From assembly GCA_017416055.1 (NCBI GenBank), contig JAFQDI010000110.1:1-7303 (forward strand): a stretch of DNA of 7,303 bases, in the 5' to 3' direction. A program made the position numbers and the translations under genes. Numbering within the stretch: the first letter of the stretch is position 1; the number at the start of each line of letters is the position of its first letter. This DNA is from Lachnospiraceae bacterium. GTDB lineage: Bacteria > Bacillota_A > Clostridia > Lachnospirales > Lachnospiraceae. Of the stretch, positions 1 to 6,033 are shown one piece after another. The notes below the pieces were generated by a model. The model was not told the origin of the DNA. It worked only from the letters and a program-made list of their open reading frames with translations, and did not search any database.

Positions 1-123
1 GAGAAGGCAAAAGCAGATGTAAAGGCAATCTCCGACCGTGCCAGAGAAGAACTTGCCGGACTTCCGGGCGAAAAAGAATTCTTAAGCCAGCTGATCGAAA
101 TGCTGGTAAATCGGGAGAATTAG
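1..123 (+). CDS. ispA: Polyprenyl (farnesyl/geranylgeranyl) diphosphate synthase, C-terminal end only
   Basis: The window opens inside this reading frame; 40 codons are visible before the TAG at 121-123. The tail has the pattern seen at the C-terminus of class I trans-prenyl diphosphate synthases: an alanine-rich helix, a Leu-Pro-Gly turn, a helix of the form FLSQLIEMLVNR and a final charged residue. The two Asp-rich catalytic motifs lie upstream of the window, so chain length (C15 or C20) cannot be judged. The family condenses isopentenyl diphosphate with allylic diphosphates in the cytosol. The identification rests partly on context: in Clostridia ispA commonly sits directly before dxs, so the pair covers an early and a later step of isoprenoid synthesis. 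The gap to dxs is only 25 bases, which implies one transcript. Confidence 0.7.
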   Translation, partial: EKAKADVKAISDRAREELAGLPGEKEFLSQLIEMLVNREN

Positions 124-148
124 CGGCAATACAAAGGAGCTGGATGCC

Positions 149-2029
149 ATGCTACTTGAGAAAATAGAACAGTCTTCGGACATTAAGAAATTAAAAGAAG
201 AAGAATATCCGGTGCTGGCTCAGGAGATCCGTAACTTTTTGTTGGAGAAGATCAGTAAAACCGGTGGCCATCTGGCCTCCAACCTGGGCGTTGTGGAGCT
301 GACAATGGCTCTGCATCTGGCGTTTGATCTGCCGAAGGATAAGATTGTCTGGGACGTGGGACACCAGTCCTATACCCATAAAATCTTAAGCGGACGCAGG
401 GACGGATTTAATGATTTAAGACAATTCGGCGGTATGAGCGGCTTCCCGAAACGAAAGGAAAGCCCTTATGATGCATTTGATACAGGACACAGTTCCACCT
501 CCATCTCAGCAGGACTGGGCATCGCCCAGGCGAGAGATATTCTGGGCGACAATTATTCGGTCATTTCCGTCATCGGTGACGGTGCGCTGACCGGCGGTAT
601 GGCTTATGAGGCTCTCAACAATGCGGCGCAGATGGAAAAGAACTTTATTATCATTCTGAATGATAATGAAATGTCCATTTCTGAAAATGTGGGAGGAATG
701 TCCTCCTATTTAAGCAGCATCCGCACGAAAGAGAGCTATGCGAACCTGAAAAAGGGTGTGGAGAAGGCACTGGATGCGATCCCGTTGGTGGGTGCCGGTC
801 TGAAAAACAGTGTATATATGCTGAAAAACAGTATCAAACAATTTGTTGTACCGGGAATGCTGTTTGAGGATATGGGAATCACCTATTTAGGTCCGGTGGA
901 CGGCCATGACGTAAAAGCGATGGTCCGTGTGCTGAAGGAGGCAAAAAGGGTGCGCCATGCGGTTGTGGTTCATGTGATCACCAAGAAGGGCAAAGGCTAT
1001 GGTCCGGCGGAGGAAAATCCGGCCAGATTCCACGGTGTCGATGCCTTTGATGTGGCGACCGGAAAATCTATAAAAGAAAAGAAATATCCGAGTTATACCG
1101 ATGTATTTTCGGAGAAGATGTGTGAGCTGGCCGGAAAGAATCCGAAACTGGTGGCTTTGACAGCGGCCATGCCGGATGGAACGGGACTCACGAAGTTTTC
1201 GAAACAGTATCCGAAGCGGTTCTTTGATGTGGGAATTGCGGAGGGACATGAAGTGACCTCTGCGGCAGGAATGGCGTCTGCCGGATTGAAACCGGTGGTG
1301 GCGGTGTATTCCTCTTTCCTTCAGAGAGGTTACGATCAGGTGCTTCATGATGTCTGTATCCAGGATCTGCCGGTTCTGTTTGCCATTGACCGCGCCGGTC
1401 TGGTAGGCAGTGACGGTGAGACCCATCAGGGTATTTTTGATGTTTCGTTCCTGAGTCTGGTGCCGGGAATGAACATTATGGCTCCAAAGAATCTTTGGGA
1501 GCTGGAAAGCATGCTGGAATTCGGTGTGAACTTCGATAAACCGCTGGCGATCCGCTATCCGCGCGGACAGGCGTACCGTGGATTGGAAGAGTTTGCGGCT
1601 CCGGTGGAATACGGAAAAGCCGAGATGCTTTTTGAAGAAAAGGATATCGCCTTGTTCGCTCTGGGCAGTATGGTCAGCACAGGTGAACATGTGCGCGAGA
1701 AGTTAAAAGCAAAAGGATATTCCTGTACGTTAGTCAACGCAAGATTTGTGAAACCGTTTGATACGGAGATGATCGATCGTCTCTGTGAAAAGCACAAACT
1801 GATCGTGACAATGGAGGAGAATGTTCTCCGCGGCGGCATGGGAATGTGCATCACGAAATATATTCATGACAAATATCCGGGAATCCGCGTGATCCAGATC
1901 GCGCTGCCGGATGCTTATGTGGAACACGGAAATGTTACAGCGCTCCGCGAGATGCTGGGAATCGACAGTGATTCGGTCATCCGCAGGATCTTTTCGGAGT
2001 ATTTGGATAAGGAGCAGCAGAATTCATGA
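149..2029 (+). CDS. dxs: 1-deoxy-D-xylulose-5-phosphate synthase
   Basis: This cytosolic thiamine-diphosphate enzyme condenses pyruvate with glyceraldehyde 3-phosphate to give DXP, the first step of the MEP isoprenoid pathway and a precursor for thiamine and pyridoxal synthesis. The 626-residue length is normal. Visible landmarks are GGHLASNLG (39-47, with H41), GHQ (71-73), the cofactor motif GDGALTGG (143-150, Mg-binding D144), NDN (171-173, Mg ligand N173), the catalytic glutamate E365 in IAEGHEV, and THQG with H426. By fixed offsets these correspond to E. coli D152, N181, E370 and H431. The transketolase C-terminal domain follows from about residue 490. The ATG at 149 is chosen because AAAGGAG (133-139) lies 9 bases upstream; an ATG at 144 is out of frame and stops quickly. 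The residues around E365 read E-G-H-E where E. coli has E-Q-H-A. The stop overlaps the tlyA start. Confidence 0.98.
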   Translation: MLLEKIEQSSDIKKLKEEEYPVLAQEIRNFLLEKISKTGGHLASNLGVVELTMALHLAFDLPKDKIVWDVGHQSYTHKILSGRRDGFNDLRQFGGMSGFPKRKESPYDAFDTGHSSTSISAGLGIAQARDILGDNYSVISVIGDGALTGGMAYEALNNAAQMEKNFIIILNDNEMSISENVGGMSSYLSSIRTKESYANLKKGVEKALDAIPLVGAGLKNSVYMLKNSIKQFVVPGMLFEDMGITYLGPVDGHDVKAMVRVLKEAKRVRHAVVVHVITKKGKGYGPAEENPARFHGVDAFDVATGKSIKEKKYPSYTDVFSEKMCELAGKNPKLVALTAAMPDGTGLTKFSKQYPKRFFDVGIAEGHEVTSAAGMASAGLKPVVAVYSSFLQRGYDQVLHDVCIQDLPVLFAIDRAGLVGSDGETHQGIFDVSFLSLVPGMNIMAPKNLWELESMLEFGVNFDKPLAIRYPRGQAYRGLEEFAAPVEYGKAEMLFEEKDIALFALGSMVSTGEHVREKLKAKGYSCTLVNARFVKPFDTEMIDRLCEKHKLIVTMEENVLRGGMGMCITKYIHDKYPGIRVIQIALPDAYVEHGNVTALREMLGIDSDSVIRRIFSEYLDKEQQNS

Positions 2030-2832
2030 AAGAACGTTTAGACGTGCTGTTGGTAAAGAGAAACCTGGCAGAGTCCAGAGAGAAAGCGAAAGCGATCATC
2101 ATGTCCGGTATCGTATACGTAGATGGACAGAAAGAGGACAAAGCCGGTTCTACATTTGAGGAAACTGCGCAGGTAGAGGTGCGCGGCAGCACATTAAAAT
2201 ATGTAAGCCGCGGCGGCCTGAAGCTGGAGAAGGCGATGACCCATTTTGGTGCAACTCTGGATGGAAAAGTCTGTATGGACGTTGGCGCATCCACAGGCGG
2301 TTTCACGGACTGTATGCTGCAGAATGGTGCCGTAAAGGTGTATTCTGTAGACGTGGGACATGGCCAGCTGGCATGGAAACTGCGCAACGATGAGCGCGTG
2401 GTTTGTATGGAAAAGACCAATATCCGTTACGTGACACCGGAGGATATCGCTGATCAGATTCAATTTGTGTCCATCGATGTCTCCTTTATCTCTCTGACGA
2501 AGGTTCTCGGACCGGTAAAGGCGTTGATGGAGCCGAACGGAGAAGTGGTATGTCTCATCAAGCCGCAGTTCGAAGCGGGAAGAGAGAAAGTCGGAAAGAA
2601 AGGTGTGGTTCGCGAAAAATCCGTACACCTGGAGGTTATTGAGATGGTGGCTTCCTTCGCGGGAAGTATCGGATTTGAGGCGCTGCATCTGGAATTCTCC
2701 CCGATCAAGGGGCCGGAGGGAAATATTGAGTACCTTCTGCATCTGAGAAACTGCACAGACGGTACGACCTTTACCAATGAGTGTATCGATGCAAAGACAG
2801 TGGTAGAGCAGGCGCACGATACGCTGGATTAA
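2026..2832 (+). CDS. tlyA: TlyA family rRNA 2'-O-methyltransferase (hemolysin A family), S4 domain
   Basis: The 268-residue protein has an N-terminal S4 RNA-binding domain (about 3-60, starting ERLDVLLVKR) and an FtsJ/RrmJ-like Rossmann methyltransferase domain with the S-adenosylmethionine loop DVGASTGGF (85-93). K66, D151 (SIDVSF), K179 (LIKPQF) and E236 align by spacing with the K69-D154-K182-E238 tetrad described for Mycobacterium tuberculosis TlyA, which 2'-O-methylates 16S and 23S rRNA and affects capreomycin sensitivity. Many databases label the family hemolysin A, but its sequence indicates an RNA methyltransferase, and substrate specificity here is inferred. The ATG at 2026 overlaps the dxs TGA as ATGA, with TAAGGAG at 2008-2014 inside the end of dxs, so translation is probably coupled. 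The position between dxs and nadK is typical of Clostridia. Confidence 0.95.
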   Translation: MKERLDVLLVKRNLAESREKAKAIIMSGIVYVDGQKEDKAGSTFEETAQVEVRGSTLKYVSRGGLKLEKAMTHFGATLDGKVCMDVGASTGGFTDCMLQNGAVKVYSVDVGHGQLAWKLRNDERVVCMEKTNIRYVTPEDIADQIQFVSIDVSFISLTKVLGPVKALMEPNGEVVCLIKPQFEAGREKVGKKGVVREKSVHLEVIEMVASFAGSIGFEALHLEFSPIKGPEGNIEYLLHLRNCTDGTTFTNECIDAKTVVEQAHDTLD

Positions 2833-2840
2833 TGATGTTT

Positions 2841-2844
2841 GGAG
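2841..2844 (+). promoter_or_regulatory. Ribosome binding site that fixes the nadK start
   Basis: GGAG lies 6 bases before the ATG at 2851. An in-frame TTG at 2839 would place this motif inside the coding region and has no Shine-Dalgarno sequence of its own, so 2851 is the likelier start. Confidence 0.7.
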
Positions 2845-2850
2845 CAGGAT

Positions 2851-3699
2851 ATGAAACATTTTTATATCATTGTGAATGAAGAAAAAAGCGATGCCATGAC
2901 AATGGAGCATGTCATCGAGGAATACTTGCTCTCCTGCGGAGCCACCTGTGTGGCATCTCACGGAGAATTTGAAAAGGGAACCAGATTCACATCCATCTAC
3001 GATGTGCCGAAGGAGACGGAGTGTGTGATCACTCTTGGCGGTGACGGCACTTTGATCCGTGCAGCCAGAGATCTGGCCGGCAGCGGAATCCCGATCATCG
3101 GTATCAACCTAGGCGGTCTCGGTTATCTGACCCAGATGGGACGTGAGGGTGATGTGAGAGAACTGTTGGACGCACTTTTGTCTGACCATTATGAGATTCA
3201 GGAGCGGATGATGTTATCCGGAAAGGTGTTTCATGACGGCCAAATGATCGCGGAGGATATTGCGTTAAATGATATCGTTCTGACCCGAGAAGGGGATCTG
3301 CGCATTCTGAAATTTAAAATCTATGTGGATGGTCAGTTCTTAAATGAGTACAGTGCGGATGGTATGATCGTGGCAACACCGACCGGATCAACGGCGTACA
3401 ATCTGTCGGCAGGCGGTCCGATCGCCCAGCCGGACGGTGAACTCCTGATCCTGACACCGGTATGTCCGCATACGATGACGTCAAGAACCATCGTTTTGGG
3501 ACCGGAGAATCAGGTGCGGATTGAAATTTCCATGACCAGTACCGGCAGCCAGATCGCATCTTACGATGGAGACACCCGCGTGCAGATGGTCAGCGGGGAC
3601 TATATTGAAGTGAAGAAATCGGACATGGTGACCCGAATGGTAAAATTGGATCACAGGTCTTTCCTTGATATTTTAAAACATAAAATGTACGAAGCATAG
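2851..3699 (+). CDS. nadK: NAD kinase (ATP/polyphosphate-NAD kinase)
   Basis: This cytosolic enzyme phosphorylates the 2'-hydroxyl of NAD to make NADP and is normally essential. From the ATG at 2851 the protein is 282 residues, usual for the family. The diagnostic GGDGT is at 63-67 (with D65 as the expected catalytic base), followed by the glycine-rich INLGGLGYLT (85-94), the LND motif (N140-D141) and the conserved segment ATPTGSTAYNLSAGGP (175-190) that shapes the nucleotide pocket. The C-terminal beta-rich domain continues through CPHTMTSR (205-212) and DGD (239-241). The N-terminus MKHFYIIVNEEK matches clostridial relatives and supports the chosen start over the in-frame TTG four codons upstream. 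Only 18 bases separate it from tlyA, so it is probably in the same transcript. Confidence 0.96.
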   Translation: MKHFYIIVNEEKSDAMTMEHVIEEYLLSCGATCVASHGEFEKGTRFTSIYDVPKETECVITLGGDGTLIRAARDLAGSGIPIIGINLGGLGYLTQMGREGDVRELLDALLSDHYEIQERMMLSGKVFHDGQMIAEDIALNDIVLTREGDLRILKFKIYVDGQFLNEYSADGMIVATPTGSTAYNLSAGGPIAQPDGELLILTPVCPHTMTSRTIVLGPENQVRIEISMTSTGSQIASYDGDTRVQMVSGDYIEVKKSDMVTRMVKLDHRSFLDILKHKMYEA

Positions 3700-3707
3700 A
3701 AAACTGA

Positions 3708-3727
3708 GCAGCGCAAGGGGACGCTGC
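3708..3727 (+). other. Perfect 6-bp stem-loop between nadK and argR
   Basis: GCAGCG (3708-3713) and CGCTGC (3722-3727) are exact inverted repeats around an 8-base loop, starting 8 bases after the nadK stop. No T-run follows, so it is not a standard rho-independent terminator. It may be a weak pause, an RNA processing or stability element, or chance. The rest of the 67-base gap holds only the argR ribosome binding site. Confidence 0.45.
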
Positions 3728-3751
3728 ACGGATATTGTGTGTGGGATTATG

Positions 3752-3758
3752 AAAGGGG
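3752..3758 (+). promoter_or_regulatory. Ribosome binding site that fixes the argR start
   Basis: AAAGGGG lies 8 bases before the ATG at 3767. In-frame starts at 3737 (GTG) and 3749 (ATG) lack a suitable Shine-Dalgarno sequence and would add residues not expected at the ArgR N-terminus. Confidence 0.65.
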
Positions 3759-3766
3759 TAACAAAC

Positions 3767-4216
3767 ATGAAGGTAGACAGACACAGTAAGATCGTGGAAC
3801 TGATCGGAAAATATCAGATTGAGACCCAGGAAGAATTGGCCTCCTATTTGAGGAACGAAGGCTACCAGGTAACACAGGCAACGGTATCCAGAGATATCCG
3901 TGCTCTGAAATTGACCAAAGTTCAGAAAGATAATGGTCGTCAGTGTTATGCGGTGATGCAGCCGCAGCGAGATTTCAGCGAAAAGTATCTCCGTATTTTA
4001 AGAGACTGTTACGTTTCTATGGATATGGCTCAGAATATTCTTGTGATCAAAACGGTATCCGGTATGGCGATGGCTGTTGCAGAGGCGATTGATGTGATCG
4101 GTTTCACGGAGATCGTGGGCTGTATTGCCGGAGACAATACGATCATGTGTGCAGTCCGCAGTGTGGACGATACAATCCTTTTAATGGATAAATTGAGAAA
4201 GATCATTTCCGAATAG
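3767..4216 (+). CDS. argR: Arginine repressor ArgR/AhrC
   Basis: The 149-residue protein has the usual length for ArgR, the hexameric L-arginine-dependent regulator of arginine biosynthesis and catabolism. The N-terminal winged helix-turn-helix spans about 1-70, with the start typical of the family (KVDRHSKIVELI) and the recognition helix TQATVSRDIRAL (36-47) containing the conserved Ser41-Arg42 DNA contacts. The C-terminal oligomerisation and arginine-binding domain includes GCIAGDNTI (118-126); D123 matches the first aspartate of the GDD motif that binds arginine in E. coli ArgR, while the second position is Asn (N124). It lies away from arginine genes, between nadK and recN, as in many Clostridia and Bacilli, so its targets are probably elsewhere. 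No convincing ARG box was seen upstream, so autoregulation is not supported here. Confidence 0.96.
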   Translation: MKVDRHSKIVELIGKYQIETQEELASYLRNEGYQVTQATVSRDIRALKLTKVQKDNGRQCYAVMQPQRDFSEKYLRILRDCYVSMDMAQNILVIKTVSGMAMAVAEAIDVIGFTEIVGCIAGDNTIMCAVRSVDDTILLMDKLRKIISE

Positions 4217-4246
4217 AGACGGAAATGAAAGAATAGAGGTGGGTAT

Positions 4247-5914
4247 ATGCTGCTTGGCTTACATGTAAAAAACCTGGCTTTGATCGAGAAAGCCGATGTG
4301 GAATTTGCTGAGGGCCTGAACATACTGACCGGTGAGACCGGTGCCGGAAAATCAATCATCATAGGATCGGTTGGATTGGCATTGGGTGGAAAAGCATCAA
4401 AAGATATGATTCGTCAGGGAGAAGAAAGTGCCTATGTGGAACTGGTCTTCTCCGTTGACGAGGAAGAAAAGAGGGAGGCTCTTGCCGCCCTCGATATTGT
4501 CCCGGACGAAGAGGGACTTCTTATCATTTCTAAAAAGATTACGCAGACGCGAAGCACCAGTCGAATCAACGATGAGACGGTGACAGCTTCCAGACTTCGC
4601 GCTGTGACAGGTCTGCTTCTTGACATGCACGGTCAGCATGAGCATCAGTCCCTTCTGCATAAGCAGAAACATTTGGAAATTCTGGACGAATATTCGCGGA
4701 ATGAAACGGAACAATTGAAAATGAAAGTGGCAGACGGGTATAAAAAGTACCAGTCTCTGAAAGATGCACTGGCCGGATTTTCTCTTGATGAAGAGGGAAG
4801 ACGGAGAGAAGCGGATTTTACACGTTTTGAGATTGAGGAAATCGAGAATGCAGGACTTCGGCCGGGTGAGGAAGAGGAGCTTTCGGCCAGATACCGGAAG
4901 TTTGTCCATGGACAGAAGATTGCAGAGTGCATGCAGTCTGCATACCGGGCGTTGGATACCGATGAGATTGGTCGGGCGCTGCGGGAAGTGGAAAGTGTCG
5001 TGCGTTACGACGATGCATTGGAGGATATTGCAGCCGGACTGGCCGATGCAGAAAATATTTTGAATGATCTGAATCGTGCGATTTCCGACTATATGCATGA
5101 AATGGAGTTTGATGAGGAAGACTTTAGAGAGACGGAACAGCGACTGGAGCAGATTCGCAGCCTGATGGCAAAATACGGAAATACAGAGGAAGAAGTATTA
5201 AAACGTCTGGAGGAGAAAAAGGCGCGTCTTTTGGAACTGGAACATTATGATGAGCTGGCAGCCGAGGCGGCTGTGGCGTTTGCAGCGCAGGAAAAAGAGC
5301 TGAATCGTCTCTGCGAAGCGTTGTCAGATGCCCGAAAGAAGGCCGCAGTTGTATTAGAAGAACGAATCCGTGAGGAGCTTCTCGATCTGAATTTCCTTCA
5401 TGTAGAATTTAAAATTGAAATTCGTCGTGTGGATCATTTTACGGTGATCGGCTTTGACGAAGCGGAGTTCCTGATTTCCACGAATCCTGGCAGTAGTGCA
5501 CCTAGACCGCTCGGTGAGGTTGCATCCGGCGGTGAGCTTTCCAGAATTATGCTGGCGATCAAGACGGTTTTAGCCGATACGGATGACATTCCGACACTGA
5601 TCTTTGATGAGATTGACACCGGTATCAGTGGACGTACTGCGCAGATGGTTTCTGAGCGTCTGTCTTATATTGCGAAGAAACATCAGGTTTTATGTATTAC
5701 GCATTTGCCGCAGATCGCAGCGATGGCAGATACGCATTTTGAGATTAAAAAGATGGTGGAGAACGGACGCACCGTAACAAAAATCCATAAATTAAAGGAA
5801 GACGAGCAGTTTGAAGAACTGGCGAGACTTCTCGGCGGCGCAGAGATTACTGAGGCAGTTCGAGAAAATGCAAGGGAAATGAAGCGACTGGCTATGGAGA
5901 GAAAAGCCATCTAA
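4247..5914 (+). CDS. recN: DNA repair protein RecN
   Basis: RecN is an SMC-like ATPase that acts at DNA double-strand breaks early in recombinational repair. The 555 residues are a normal length. Visible are the Walker A GETGAGKS (29-36) in the N-terminal half, the conserved DMHGQHEHQSLL (126-137), a long charged coiled-coil region (about 150-375), the ABC signature region GEVASGGELSRIMLAIK (423-439), Walker B LIFDEIDTGISG (451-462) and the H-loop ITHLPQIAAMAD (484-495). The two ATPase half-sites flanking the coiled coil are characteristic of the family. AGAGGTGG (4235-4242) sits 4 bases before the ATG. The gene follows argR by 30 bases and precedes a terminator, so it appears to be the last gene of the transcript. 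No obvious LexA-type site was recognised upstream, and SOS control was not assessed further. Confidence 0.97.
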   Translation: MLLGLHVKNLALIEKADVEFAEGLNILTGETGAGKSIIIGSVGLALGGKASKDMIRQGEESAYVELVFSVDEEEKREALAALDIVPDEEGLLIISKKITQTRSTSRINDETVTASRLRAVTGLLLDMHGQHEHQSLLHKQKHLEILDEYSRNETEQLKMKVADGYKKYQSLKDALAGFSLDEEGRRREADFTRFEIEEIENAGLRPGEEEELSARYRKFVHGQKIAECMQSAYRALDTDEIGRALREVESVVRYDDALEDIAAGLADAENILNDLNRAISDYMHEMEFDEEDFRETEQRLEQIRSLMAKYGNTEEEVLKRLEEKKARLLELEHYDELAAEAAVAFAAQEKELNRLCEALSDARKKAAVVLEERIREELLDLNFLHVEFKIEIRRVDHFTVIGFDEAEFLISTNPGSSAPRPLGEVASGGELSRIMLAIKTVLADTDDIPTLIFDEIDTGISGRTAQMVSERLSYIAKKHQVLCITHLPQIAAMADTHFEIKKMVENGRTVTKIHKLKEDEQFEELARLLGGAEITEAVRENAREMKRLAMERKAI

Positions 5915-5945
5915 AAACTGACAGGGTGAAAATTTGATACAGACA

Positions 5946-5952
5946 CATACTA
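5946..5952 (+). promoter_or_regulatory. Possible sigma-G-type -10 element for spoIVB
   Basis: CATACTA matches the sigma-G -10 consensus CATNHTA exactly. Transcription would start near 5959, inside the 5' arm of the recN terminator, so such a transcript could escape that terminator. The weakness is the -35 region: TGAAAA at 5927-5932 resembles TGAATA but is only 13 bases away, and nothing at 16-18 bases fits. In B. subtilis spoIVB is a sigma-G gene, so the placement is sensible but unproven. Confidence 0.27.
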
Positions 5953-5990
5953 GGAGAGGAGCAGATAACTGCCCTCTCCTTTGTGTATTT
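5953..5990 (+). terminator. Rho-independent terminator after recN
   Basis: GGAGAGG (5953-5959) pairs with CCTCTCC (5973-5979), and inside it GCAG (5961-5964) pairs with CTGC (5969-5972) around an ATAA tetraloop, leaving one bulged A at 5960. A5952-T5980 can add another pair. The tail TTTGTGTATTT is T-rich, interrupted by two Gs and an A. The hairpin begins 39 bases after the recN stop and separates the housekeeping run from spoIVB. Confidence 0.78.
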
Positions 5991-6020
5991 CAGGGATGAT
6001 CGGGGCAGAATCAAGAAACG

Positions 6021-6026
6021 AGGAGG
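6021..6026 (+). promoter_or_regulatory. Strong ribosome binding site that fixes the spoIVB GTG start
   Basis: AGGAGG lies 7 bases before the GTG at 6034. The other in-frame GTG, at 5983, is in the terminator tail with no Shine-Dalgarno sequence, and starting there would add 17 residues ahead of the signal-anchor. Confidence 0.8.
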
Positions 6027-6033
6027 TTTTGCC

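Noticed and set aside
887..1690. Long minus-strand open frame of 267 codons opposite dxs
   Set aside because: It lies wholly inside a confidently identified dxs gene, has no recognisable domain or ribosome binding site, and reads as an antisense shadow of biased codons.
2194..2961. Minus-strand open frame of 255 codons opposite tlyA and the nadK start
   Set aside because: It is antisense to two well-supported genes, with composition typical of a reversed frame (many His, Arg, Leu) and no family resemblance.
3641..3695. AT-rich patch at the end of nadK with TTGGAT and TATTTT as a possible sigma-A promoter for argR
   Set aside because: The -35 matches only about 3 of 6 and the -10 about 4 of 6 positions; AT-rich coding sequence gives such matches by chance.
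3727..3739. CAC-N7-GTG palindrome upstream of argR as an ARG box
   Set aside because: ARG box half-sites have the opposite orientation (TGNAT...ATNCA) with an AT-rich centre; this short palindrome does not fit.
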